From assembly GCF_023646285.1 (NCBI RefSeq), contig NZ_JAMOKX010000001.1:1-64000 (forward strand): a stretch of 64,000 nucleotides of DNA, read 5' to 3'. This document shows, piece by piece, positions 26,899 to 34,744 of this stretch (positions are counted from its first letter, which is position 1; each line of letters opens with the position of its first letter). A program made the translations under genes and the position numbers. Source of the DNA: Helicobacter colisuis (GTDB lineage Bacteria > Campylobacterota > Campylobacteria > Campylobacterales > Helicobacteraceae). The notes beneath the pieces are model-generated. The model had not been told where the DNA came from and did not search any database. It saw only the letters and a program-made list of their open reading frames with translations.

Positions 26899-26982
26899 AC
26901 CCTCTCCTTTTTTAAAGAATTGTTTCGTAGAATAGCAAAAATTATCTAAAATCTAACTCTATCTGAAAAAATTTATATTTTT

Positions 26983-27822
26983 TCAAACTTTTAGCCAAAC
27001 TCCTTCTTTGGCTTTCAGTGTTATTTTATCTTGTTCTATTAAGAAAGTTAAAGCTTTTTTAAAAGATTTTTTACTCATTTTAAAAATCTTTGCAATCTCT
27101 TTTGGATTGCTATCATAATGCATTTTTAAATGTCCTCCACTCTCTTTTAGCTTCTTTAACACCTCTTGTGCTTCACTAGCAGAATCTTTTTTAGCCAAAG
27201 GTGGCTTGAGAGACAAATCACATTTTCCATTAGGATAGATTCTTTTAATATACCCTTCCCTTTTAACAAAAAATTCAATGCCACCAAATACTTCATTTTG
27301 ATGCAAAAGCCCAAGATACTCTCCATTAATAACACATTCATAGCCCAATTCACTTTTTCTAAAAGGGAATATTTCTACCTTAGAAAAAGCCCTAAGTTCT
27401 TGATTATTACAATCTCTTAAGTCCTTTAAATAAGACTTAATATTCCCCTTAGCTATCAAACGCCCTTGTTTATCTGTGGTGATAAACACTAGCACTTTAG
27501 ATTTTATACTAAATTTTTGTAGATTTTGAGTGGGCATAAATAAATCTTTGGCAATTCCTAAATCCAAAAAACAACCCAAATAATTCCTATCCACCACTCT
27601 TAAAACAGCAATTTCACCCCTTTGCGCTTTAGGCTTTAGCGTTGTGGCAATCACCCTCCCTTCTGAATCATGATACAAAAATACTTCAATCATATCATTT
27701 ATTTTAGAATCTTTTGGCAAATATTTCTTAGGCAACAAAACCTCTTCATCTTTATCTTGTAAGTAAGCTCCAAATTCCACAAATCTAGCAAGCTTCAGCT
27801 TTCTAATAACACCAACTTCCAT
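26983..27822 (-). CDS. cvfB: S1-domain RNA-binding protein of the CvfB family
   Basis: The 279-residue protein follows the CvfB layout: three S1-like beta-barrel modules (about 1-65, 68-135 and 145-210) and a C-terminal winged helix (about 225-279, with PKEIAKIFKMSKKSFKKAL). Typical S1 turns are FVEFGAYLQ (14-22), NYLGCFLDLGIAKDLF (about 75-90) and ECVINGEYLGLLHQNEVF. CvfB binds RNA and affects virulence genes in Staphylococcus; its targets here are unknown. The start ATG overlaps the stop of the upstream membrane-protein gene as TGATG, so the two are coupled. Confidence 0.8.
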   Translation of the reverse strand: MEVGVIRKLKLARFVEFGAYLQDKDEEVLLPKKYLPKDSKINDMIEVFLYHDSEGRVIATTLKPKAQRGEIAVLRVVDRNYLGCFLDLGIAKDLFMPTQNLQKFSIKSKVLVFITTDKQGRLIAKGNIKSYLKDLRDCNNQELRAFSKVEIFPFRKSELGYECVINGEYLGLLHQNEVFGGIEFFVKREGYIKRIYPNGKCDLSLKPPLAKKDSASEAQEVLKKLKESGGHLKMHYDSNPKEIAKIFKMSKKSFKKALTFLIEQDKITLKAKEGVWLKV

Positions 27823-28373
27823 CAATCAATAATCTCCATAAAAGTTTCAAACAAACTTCTCCCTAAGGGCATTCCATAAAATTCAGAAATTTGCCACCCC
27901 ACAACAAAAACCATAACCATAAAAACAATAAACCCTAGGCAAGTTAAAACAAGTAAAGCTTTAAACAATTTAAGATAAAAATTTTCATCCAAAGAATCAT
28001 TGAGAACTTTGTGATAGAGTAGCCAGTCCATAAAAAATCCAAACCAAAAGCTAAAAATCATAAACAAAAGCACACACACTATGCCAAAAATCAACATTGA
28101 AACATATGGAGACCACAAAGAATCATTATAAGCATAAAGATTTGCTTCCCATAGTAAAATAGTATAGCCAATGTGGATTCCAAGCAAGATAAATCCAATT
28201 AGTAAAACTGCAAAAATAACTTGTATGATTTTTTCTGGTGTTGTAGAATATTTATTAAATTCTCCACGAATCTGTCTTTTAATCTCCCTATCGCTCTTTC
28301 CAGTGCTACACAAACCCATAATTTGGCTTTTTAGATTCCTAATCCATTCTTTGCGACTATGTATTTTTTCCAT
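27822..28373 (-). CDS. Integral membrane protein, unknown
   Basis: The 183-residue protein has a basic N-terminal cytoplasmic segment of about 45 residues (SRKEWIRNLKSQI onwards) and three hydrophobic segments (about 49-74, 91-115 and 139-160). I recognise no family or catalytic motif. It overlaps cvfB and may be co-transcribed with it. Upstream, 28374-28634 is free of convincing coding sequence and holds an inverted repeat that may lie in its leader. Confidence 0.65.
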   Translation of the reverse strand: MEKIHSRKEWIRNLKSQIMGLCSTGKSDREIKRQIRGEFNKYSTTPEKIIQVIFAVLLIGFILLGIHIGYTILLWEANLYAYNDSLWSPYVSMLIFGIVCVLLFMIFSFWFGFFMDWLLYHKVLNDSLDENFYLKLFKALLVLTCLGFIVFMVMVFVVGWQISEFYGMPLGRSLFETFMEIID

Positions 28374-28408
28374 TTAAAATACCTTTAAATAATTTTCTAC
28401 ATGAAATC

Positions 28409-28477
28409 TTGCCCAAAAAATGCCAAGAATATCTTAACAATTCTAGAATCACCACTTTACTAAAGCTTTTTGGGCAA
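28409..28477. repeat. 69-bp structured element with 11-bp terminal inverted repeats
   Basis: TTGCCCAAAAA at 28409-28419 is the exact complement of 28467-28477. The 47-base interior contains short palindromes, one around TTCTAGAA and another around CTTTACTAAAG. It lies in the 261-bp gap between the membrane-protein gene and fdhD, about 36 bp upstream of the former. It is not tRNA-shaped. It may be a leader RNA or a small interspersed repeat. Confidence 0.4.
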
Positions 28478-28634
28478 TCAAAAATCCATAAAACAACTCT
28501 TGCCTCACCCTTTATTAAATTAAACCTAGAGCTATTTTGCAAACTTTCATTTGTTTTTTAAATTACTTTTTTACACTTCTATTTACTTTTTTTGGTTTTC
28601 TTTAAAAACACTCAAAAGTTATTATAGGGCTTTG

Positions 28635-29417
28635 TTATCTGATGATTCTGCCACTATGTGTATAGACATTTGCCTTTTTACCTCTAGCAAAGCCAATAAG
28701 TGTTACTCCTGTTTCTTGAGCAGCTTTAATCCCCATAAAAGTAGCCGCAGCCTTAGAAACTACAATAGGAATATTATGCATAACCGCCTTAACAATCATC
28801 TCCAAAGACAATCTCCCGCTTACAAAAAGTATAGAATCGTGCGTCTCAAAACCCAACATCCTTGCCTTGCCCATAACCTTATCAATTGCATTATGCCGAC
28901 CAATATCTTCTGAAATAAAAATCTTATCTCCCAAAACCAGCATCGCCTTATGCACACAACCTGTTTTAGAAAAAAGCTCTGTATTTGTCTCAAAAAAACT
29001 TAAATGTTCAAAAATTTTTTCAGTCGTTACTTTATAGGGACTTTCAATAAATTTAGTAATGACATTGCCTTCTAAATTACCAGCAACACCAACGCAACAA
29101 CCCGAAGTTAAAGTTTTTTCTCTAAAAAGACTTTTCAACATTTTTTTATCTATTTTTGCCTCTAATCGCACAGATTTTCCATCTTTTGCAATTTCAACAT
29201 AATCAATACACGAAAGATTGCTAATCACGCCTTCACTTAATAAAAAACCAATAAAATGATAATCTTGCTCATAAGGGATACTCATTACAGAGAGTAATTT
29301 TTGACCATTAAGATAAAAAGCAATGCGCTCTTCTTTAACAACACAATCCTCTCTAGTGGAACTAAATCCACTAGGAGAAATTTGCTCTATCTGTAAATTT
29401 TGACAAAATTGATTCAT
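28635..29417 (-). CDS. fdhD: Formate dehydrogenase accessory sulfurtransferase FdhD
   Basis: FdhD passes sulfur from a cysteine desulfurase to the bis-MGD cofactor and is required for active formate dehydrogenase. The 260-residue protein has the conserved TSGCCVGVAGN loop (about 123-133) with its cysteine pair, and EDIGRHNAIDKVMGKA (about 183-198), typical of the family. ATG at 29417 follows the fdhC stop by one base (TAAGATG) and gives the usual length; a longer frame would run into fdhC. It is the last gene of the fdh operon, whose FdhA is the expected client. Confidence 0.93.
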   Translation of the reverse strand: MNQFCQNLQIEQISPSGFSSTREDCVVKEERIAFYLNGQKLLSVMSIPYEQDYHFIGFLLSEGVISNLSCIDYVEIAKDGKSVRLEAKIDKKMLKSLFREKTLTSGCCVGVAGNLEGNVITKFIESPYKVTTEKIFEHLSFFETNTELFSKTGCVHKAMLVLGDKIFISEDIGRHNAIDKVMGKARMLGFETHDSILFVSGRLSLEMIVKAVMHNIPIVVSKAAATFMGIKAAQETGVTLIGFARGKKANVYTHSGRIIR

Positions 29418-29418
29418 C

Positions 29419-30366
29419 TTAGGCTTTATTGATTTCTTGATAATAATAGCTATGTAAAATAGCAATTTCTTCTTCACCCATATTTCCATCAATAATAGAG
29501 CTTAATGCGCCTTCAATAGCAAAAACAGCCATATAAATATGAGTAATCAAAAGTGCTATAATAAGAAATCCTATCACATTATGCACCAAAGCCATAATTC
29601 TTAGCGTTTCAATATCACTAAATTGGAAGAACATAAAAACACCAGAAATAATCATCATAAACCCACCAAGTGTGCAAACCCAAAACCACATTTTTTGACC
29701 AGCATTGAATTTACCAGCAGGAATAGGACGCTTTTCTTTGCTTAAATAACCTCCCATAATCATTAGCCATTTAATGTCATAAAGTTTGAAAAGTGCAGGT
29801 TTTACCCACATTAAAAACATCAAAATACCAAAAATTGCAAACAAAATCGTTACAATTCCATGCACATCTCTAGCAAATCTAACAAAGCCACCTCCGCCAA
29901 GTTTATCACCAAAGACCATAACCAATCCCGTTAAGCACAAAATTACAAAAGGGATTGCAGCGCACCAATGCACTATAATGTTATAACGCGAGAAAACTTT
30001 AATTTTTCGACCATGAGAAAATTTTTTCTGCCCTACAACAATAAAATGGGCTAAAAAAGCTAAAGGAACTAAAATAACAATAACTGCAAAAATAGTCGCA
30101 AAATAATGCCCTTGCAAAAGAGTGAAGATCTCACCCCAACCTGTAGCGTTTGGAGAATTCACTCCCCAGTCTTTAATTGCTTCTACTTCAGGTCCCCCAT
30201 AAAGTTTTGTGTTCATAGGATTTTGCATTAAAGCATTATTTCCTTCAATCACTTCTGCATATTGCTTGCCTCCTTCTTGTGGAACGCTTGGATTTGCCGC
30301 CCATAAAGTCAAAGCAAATCCCATTAAAATTACAAAGATTCTAAAGAAATTTTTATAAGCTTTCAT
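29419..30366 (-). CDS. fdhC: Formate dehydrogenase cytochrome b subunit
   Basis: FdhC anchors the enzyme in the inner membrane and passes electrons from FdhB to menaquinone. The 315-residue protein has a hydrophobic leader (about 1-23) and four core helices between about 80 and 290. Histidines suited to two haems b occur in IIVHWCAAIPF (about 130-140), FARDVHGIVT (about 163-172) and LVHNVIGFLIIALLITHIY (about 258-276). Spacing of 9 bases to fdhB and one to fdhD places it mid-operon. The extra periplasmic stretch between residues 23 and 75 is usual in Campylobacterota. Confidence 0.92.
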   Translation of the reverse strand: MKAYKNFFRIFVILMGFALTLWAANPSVPQEGGKQYAEVIEGNNALMQNPMNTKLYGGPEVEAIKDWGVNSPNATGWGEIFTLLQGHYFATIFAVIVILVPLAFLAHFIVVGQKKFSHGRKIKVFSRYNIIVHWCAAIPFVILCLTGLVMVFGDKLGGGGFVRFARDVHGIVTILFAIFGILMFLMWVKPALFKLYDIKWLMIMGGYLSKEKRPIPAGKFNAGQKMWFWVCTLGGFMMIISGVFMFFQFSDIETLRIMALVHNVIGFLIIALLITHIYMAVFAIEGALSSIIDGNMGEEEIAILHSYYYQEINKA

Positions 30367-30375
30367 AGAATCCTC

Positions 30376-31005
30376 CTAATTTCCATAAGCGGTTTTCCAC
30401 ACATTTGGCACAGCATTTGGCATATTTTCGCCTCTCACGGTTGCACGATGCGTAATAATATTAGACACTTCTTCGCTACTTCCTGCTAAAAGCGCTTTAG
30501 TAGAACACATACTTGCACACATTGGCACTTTACCCTCAGCGATTCTATTTTGCCCATAAAGTCTGTATTCTTCTTCGCTATTAGTTTCTTCTGGACCACC
30601 TGCACAGAAAGTGCATTTATCCATTGCGCCACGACTTTCAAATACACCATTTTTAGGGAATTGTGGAGCACCAAAAGGACAAGCATACAAACAATAACCA
30701 CAACCAATACAAGTCTTTTTATCGTGTAAAACAATTCCATCTGCACGGATATAAAAACAATCTACGGGGCAAACTTGCGCACAAGGTGCATCAGCACAAT
30801 GCATACAAGCTACTGATACAGCGCTTTCTTTGCCTACTTGTCCTTCATTGAGCACAACAACTCTACGGCGATTAACGCCAACAGGCAAATGATGTGCCTC
30901 TTTACAAGCTACATCACACCCATGACATTCTATACATCGATTAGTATCACAATAAAATTTGATTCTTGAGAAATTTGCAAGTATTTCTTGATTAGTATTA
31001 CTCAT
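30376..31005 (-). CDS. fdhB: Formate dehydrogenase iron-sulfur subunit
   Basis: The 209-residue protein carries four 4Fe-4S clusters and links FdhA to the cytochrome b. The cysteine groups are CDTNRCIECHGCDVAC (19-34), CMHCADAPCAQVCPVDC (about 67-83), CIGCGYCLYACPF (about 99-111) and a fourth group around DKCTFC and MCASMC (about 130-165). Unlike the E. coli subunit it has no C-terminal membrane helix, as in Campylobacter and Wolinella. It lies 10 bases after fdhA and is probably carried across the membrane with it by the Tat system. Confidence 0.93.
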   Translation of the reverse strand: MSNTNQEILANFSRIKFYCDTNRCIECHGCDVACKEAHHLPVGVNRRRVVVLNEGQVGKESAVSVACMHCADAPCAQVCPVDCFYIRADGIVLHDKKTCIGCGYCLYACPFGAPQFPKNGVFESRGAMDKCTFCAGGPEETNSEEEYRLYGQNRIAEGKVPMCASMCSTKALLAGSSEEVSNIITHRATVRGENMPNAVPNVWKTAYGN

Positions 31006-31015
31006 TTTTCACTCC

Positions 31016-33841
31016 TTATTGTGCTTTTTCAATTCGACATAAACCGCATTTTGTCTCTGGACAAGCAGAATTATAATCAAATCCATAACTTGAAATCATA
31101 TTAGCTGATTCGCCGATAGCATAAGGCTTTGTGCCTTCTGGATAATTTTCAAGTCTTGATTTACCTTGATCTAAACCAGAGAAGTTTTGCGGTAACCAAA
31201 TGCTGTTGTAATCTACTCTTGTAGAGATTTTTGCAGGCACTAAGATTCTAGCACCATTAGTTCCATAAATCCAAAGCTTATCGCCATTTCTAATATTCAT
31301 TTCAGCAGCTTTATCTGGATGAATCTCTGCAAACATTTCGCCCTCAACTTCAGCCAAATATTTTGCACTTCTTGTTTCTGCACCTGTTCCCATATGTGCC
31401 ACAAGTCGCCCACTAAGCATATTAACTGGATAATCTTTTACCCAATCTTTTTCTGTTTGGCGAGAAATATACTTAATATTTGCTCTAAAGTGATTTTTCT
31501 TATCAGGAAAGCTTGGGTATTTGCTTACCAAATCTCCGCGCACAGAATGCAATGGTTCTCTGTGCAATGGAATTTGATCATACCAATTCCACACTTTTGC
31601 TCTTGCTTTACCATTTCCATAAGGACAAAGTCCTGCTTCAAGGGCTTTTTCTACTAGGATATTATTTCCAATTCCCATAGCAAAAGTAGTTCCTGCTACT
31701 GCTTGTTTTTCTTCTTCGGTGAGCTTAATGCCCAAAGATTCAGCATTTGCAGCACTTACAGGAGCGTGCCCACCTTGGTGTTTAGCATTTGGCAGAGTTC
31801 TTTCAGTTAGCATACTTTGTCCATCTGGGCTTGTAACTCCCCAATTCACACGGAATCCCATACCACCACGCATAACTGGAATGTTGTCATCATACATCAC
31901 AGGAGTTCCAGGATGCTTATCGCTCCAACAAGGCCATGGCAACCCATAATAATCACCTTTAAATGGACCACTTCCTTCCAAAGTTACTTTATCAAACATA
32001 TGCCAATTTTCTTGGTGTGCTTTTAATCGCTCTGGGCTCATTCCTTGCAAACCAATACTGCGAATACTTTGGGTTAATTCTGTTGTTGCATCATCAGGCC
32101 AAATAAATTGATCTCTTCCTTTGGATTTTGCAATATCATACAATCTCCATTGATATTCTTTTAAGAATCCTAGTCGATCGGCTAAACCAAACAAAAACTC
32201 TTCATCAGGACGACATTCAAAAAGCGGTTCCATAACCTTACTTCGCCATTGATAACTTCTATTTGTCGCTGCTACAGAACCTGCTGTTTCCATTTGAGAT
32301 GCTGCAGGTAGCATAAATAGATTATCGGTTCTATCGCTATAAATCGCCAAATCATTCACATAAGGATCAACAAAAACAACCAAATCAAGCTGATCCATTG
32401 CTTTCTTTTGTAGATCAAGCAAAGAAACCGTTGTCATACCAGTACCAATTACAACCAATGCTCTAAGCTTTGTTCCTCCATTATTTGCCATATTTTCTTC
32501 ATCTAAAACACCAAATTTCCAAGTTGAATGCGCAAAACCTGTTGCACCCATCATTTCCTTGTTTTTAAAGCGCCCTAGCATCCATTCATAATCAACACCC
32601 CAGTGTTTGCAGAAATGTCTCCAAGCCGGCTCACCCAAACCATAATAACCAGGCAAAGAATCAGCAAGATTGTTCATATCTGATGCACCTTGCACATTAT
32701 CATGACCTCTAAGGATATTTACACCCCCACCATTTTTACCAATGTTGCCTAAAAACATTTGCAAAATAGGCATAATTCTTGTATTAGAAGTTCCAACTGT
32801 GTGTTGAGTAAGACCTTGATTCCAAATCAAACTAGCAGGTTTAGCTGCTGCCATTTCTTCAGCGATATGTCTAATCTCATCTGCTGGGATTCCACAAATA
32901 TCTGCTGCCACTTCTGGAGAGAATTTTTGTGCTTCTTTGATGATTTCTTCATAGCCATAAACACGCTCTTTTAAGAATTTCTCATCATAAAGATTTTTAG
33001 CAATAATGTGATTAAGTAATCCGTATGCAAAGGCTATGTCTGTCCCACTTCTTATGCGGTGGAATTCATCACATTTTGCTGCTGTTTTTGTAAATCTAGG
33101 ATCAATACAAACAAGCTTAGCACCTTTTTCTTTGGCTCTTAAAATATGAACCATCGATACAGGGTGATTGACAGCTGGATTTGCACCAATAATTAAGATA
33201 TATTTTGAAAACATCATATCGCCAAGATGGTTTGTCATTCCACCATACCCAAATGTATTTGCCACACCGGCAACTGTAGGGGAGTGTCAAACTCTTGCGC
33301 AATGATCTATATTATTAGTTCCAAAAAAAGCCGCAAATTTTCTAATGTAGTAGCTTTGCTCATTTGAACATTTTGCACTACCTAAAAACATAACCGCATC
33401 AGGTCCGCTCTCTTCGCGAATTTCTTTAAGTTTAGCAGCAATTTTATCCATTGCTTCATCATATTTTAATCGTGCCCATTTTCCATCTTTTTTCTCAAGT
33501 GGATAGCGCAATCTTGTTTCACTTCTTGCTCTATCAATCAAATCAGCACCCTTACAACAATGCCCACCTTGAGAAATAGGGTGATCTTGTGCAACTTCTT
33601 GGCGAACCCACACACCATCAACTACTTCAGCAACGATTCCACAGCCCACTGAACAATGGGTGCAGATTGTTTTGATTTTTTGAGAGTTTGGATATTTTTC
33701 CTGTAACTCTTGAGTAGTTGCAGGACGCATAGTTTTTTGACTATCAGCACCTAAAGCTACACTAGCCCCAGCCAAACTTCCAAGTGCTGTCATTTTCAAA
33801 AATGCACGCCTTGTTTGACGTCTTTTTAATGTCTCACTCAT
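31016..33841 (-). CDS. fdhA: Selenocysteine formate dehydrogenase, catalytic subunit
   Basis: FdhA oxidises formate to CO2 in the periplasm using molybdenum or tungsten bis-MGD. The frame is continuous for 941 residues when UGA at 33287-33289 is read as selenocysteine (residue 185) in the motif HCARV-Sec-HSPTVAG, the exact active-site setting of selenium formate dehydrogenases. The N-terminus has a Tat signal (RRQTRRAFLK) and the cluster cysteines Cys60, Cys63, Cys67 and Cys95. A hairpin with a GGUGU loop lies 13 bases after the UGA (33259-33273), as a bacterial SECIS should. Treating the gene as two pieces would be wrong. selA, selB and selC are not in this window. The genes of its partners follow directly. 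Confidence 0.95.
33259..33273 (-). promoter_or_regulatory. SECIS-like hairpin of fdhA
   Basis: In the mRNA, UUGCC pairs with GGCAA around the loop GGUGU, beginning 13 bases after the UGA at 33287-33289. E. coli fdhF has a comparable hairpin at similar distance with a G-U pair of bases in its loop, which SelB recognises. The bulged U of the E. coli stem is not obvious here. Confidence 0.65.
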
Positions 33842-33854
33842 AGCTTAACCTCCT

Positions 33855-34049
33855 TTATTTTGCAACAGAATAATACATATCCCATTGTTTTGTCTTTTGA
33901 TAAAGAATCTCTGTCTTGGGCGACTTCCCACGAACCAGATTCTCACTACTTCCCTTTTTGCTACAGCCTGCTAATGCAACACTCACACCAGCGACAGCTA
34001 TTGAAGTTTTAGTAGCGTTTTTTAGGAATTCACGCCTACTCTTCTCCAT
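33855..34049 (-). CDS. Small Tat-signal protein of the fdh operon
   Basis: The 64-residue protein has a Tat signal (KSRREFLKNATKTSIAVAGVSVALAGC) and a short tail with charged residues and WDMYYSVAK at the end. Cys29 after ALAG could be a lipidation site. A small Tat protein occurs at this point, directly before fdhA, in C. jejuni and other Campylobacterota, and is sometimes called FdhX. Its role is unknown; guiding or stabilising the FdhAB complex during export is a reasonable guess. It lies 13 bases before fdhA and has AAGGAG upstream. Confidence 0.75.
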   Translation of the reverse strand: MEKSRREFLKNATKTSIAVAGVSVALAGCSKKGSSENLVRGKSPKTEILYQKTKQWDMYYSVAK

Positions 34050-34070
34050 TCAAGCTCCTTAAATTTGAGA

Positions 34071-34114
34071 TTTGGGATAATCCCAAAAAGACCTTTTTAA
34101 ACAAAAAAGTCTTT
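34071..34114. promoter_or_regulatory. Two hairpins between the TorD-type gene and the small Tat gene
   Basis: TTTGGGAT at 34071-34078 pairs with 34080-34087, and AAAGAC-TTTTT at 34087-34098 pairs with 34104-34114 with one bulge. They fill most of the 83-bp gap inside the fdh operon. A stem here could mark partial termination or a processed 5' end protecting the structural-gene part of the mRNA. Confidence 0.45.
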
Positions 34115-34132
34115 GTGAGATTACTCATACTT

Positions 34133-34735
34133 TTATGTGTAAATCTCCTCTTCAAACTTCAAAAAGCTCTCTAAAATTCTTGCTAATGCCAAATAATACT
34201 TTGAATCTTCTCTTTCATTAATCTCCTTTACTAACTGAAAAAAAGCTTGATTAACATACAAAAATACTTCTTTAGCCAAAGTTTCATCATCATTTTCTAC
34301 AAGATATCTCATAAAGCCAAATAAAAAACCTAGATGCTCTTCTGTTTCTTTAAACTCCTTAGAATTCACACGAATATCACTTTTTTTAACAATCCCTCTC
34401 ATTTTCAATAGGCTATCTCCACCCACACAACCCTCATAGTAATGCGATAGGTGCATTCCAACTTGCTTTCCCCCAAAAGGCAAGGCAAAAAGCCTAGAAA
34501 ACTCTTCTTTAATATTTTCCATTCCATTTTGATTAATCTCATTCTCTAAAAGCAAAAAATCTGCTTCCACCACTTCATTCAAAGAAGATTGTTTAAGAAT
34601 ATTAATCTGTTTTTTAGCAACTTTAGCTCTATCTCCAAGCACTTCAAATACAAAGAATCCATAAAAAAAATCATAATATAAGATTCTTGCATTTTTTATG
34701 CTTATTTGCTCTTCTTTAGATAGTTTATTTAACAT
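34133..34735 (-). CDS. TorD/DmsD-family Tat proofreading chaperone
   Basis: Members of this family bind Tat signal peptides of molybdoenzymes and hold them until the cofactor is in place. The 200-residue, helix-rich protein has the family blocks LPFGGKQVGMHLSHYYEG (about 89-106) and ETEEHLGFLFGFMRYLVEND (about 130-149), the latter matching the EPDHL region. Its place just before the Tat-signalled FdhA makes FdhA the likely client. It lies 9 bases after the ferredoxin-like gene. Confidence 0.82.
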   Translation of the reverse strand: MLNKLSKEEQISIKNARILYYDFFYGFFVFEVLGDRAKVAKKQINILKQSSLNEVVEADFLLLENEINQNGMENIKEEFSRLFALPFGGKQVGMHLSHYYEGCVGGDSLLKMRGIVKKSDIRVNSKEFKETEEHLGFLFGFMRYLVENDDETLAKEVFLYVNQAFFQLVKEINEREDSKYYLALARILESFLKFEEEIYT

Positions 34736-34744
34736 CTTTTACCC

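Noticed and set aside
28409-28477. tRNA or tRNA-like gene
   Set aside because: The closing stem is 11 bp and there is no anticodon arm, T-loop or CCA-end pattern.
28357-28542. 60-codon minus-strand frame upstream of the membrane-protein gene
   Set aside because: It overlaps the next gene start, runs through an inverted repeat, and lacks a convincing ribosome-binding site.
28551-28913. 120-codon plus-strand frame opposite fdhD
   Set aside because: Most of it is antisense to fdhD, and no ribosome-binding site or family motif was seen.
33263-33841. A frameshift or nonsense mutation splitting fdhA into two genes
   Set aside because: The single TGA lies exactly at the selenocysteine position of the family, both sides are conserved, and a hairpin of the expected kind follows.
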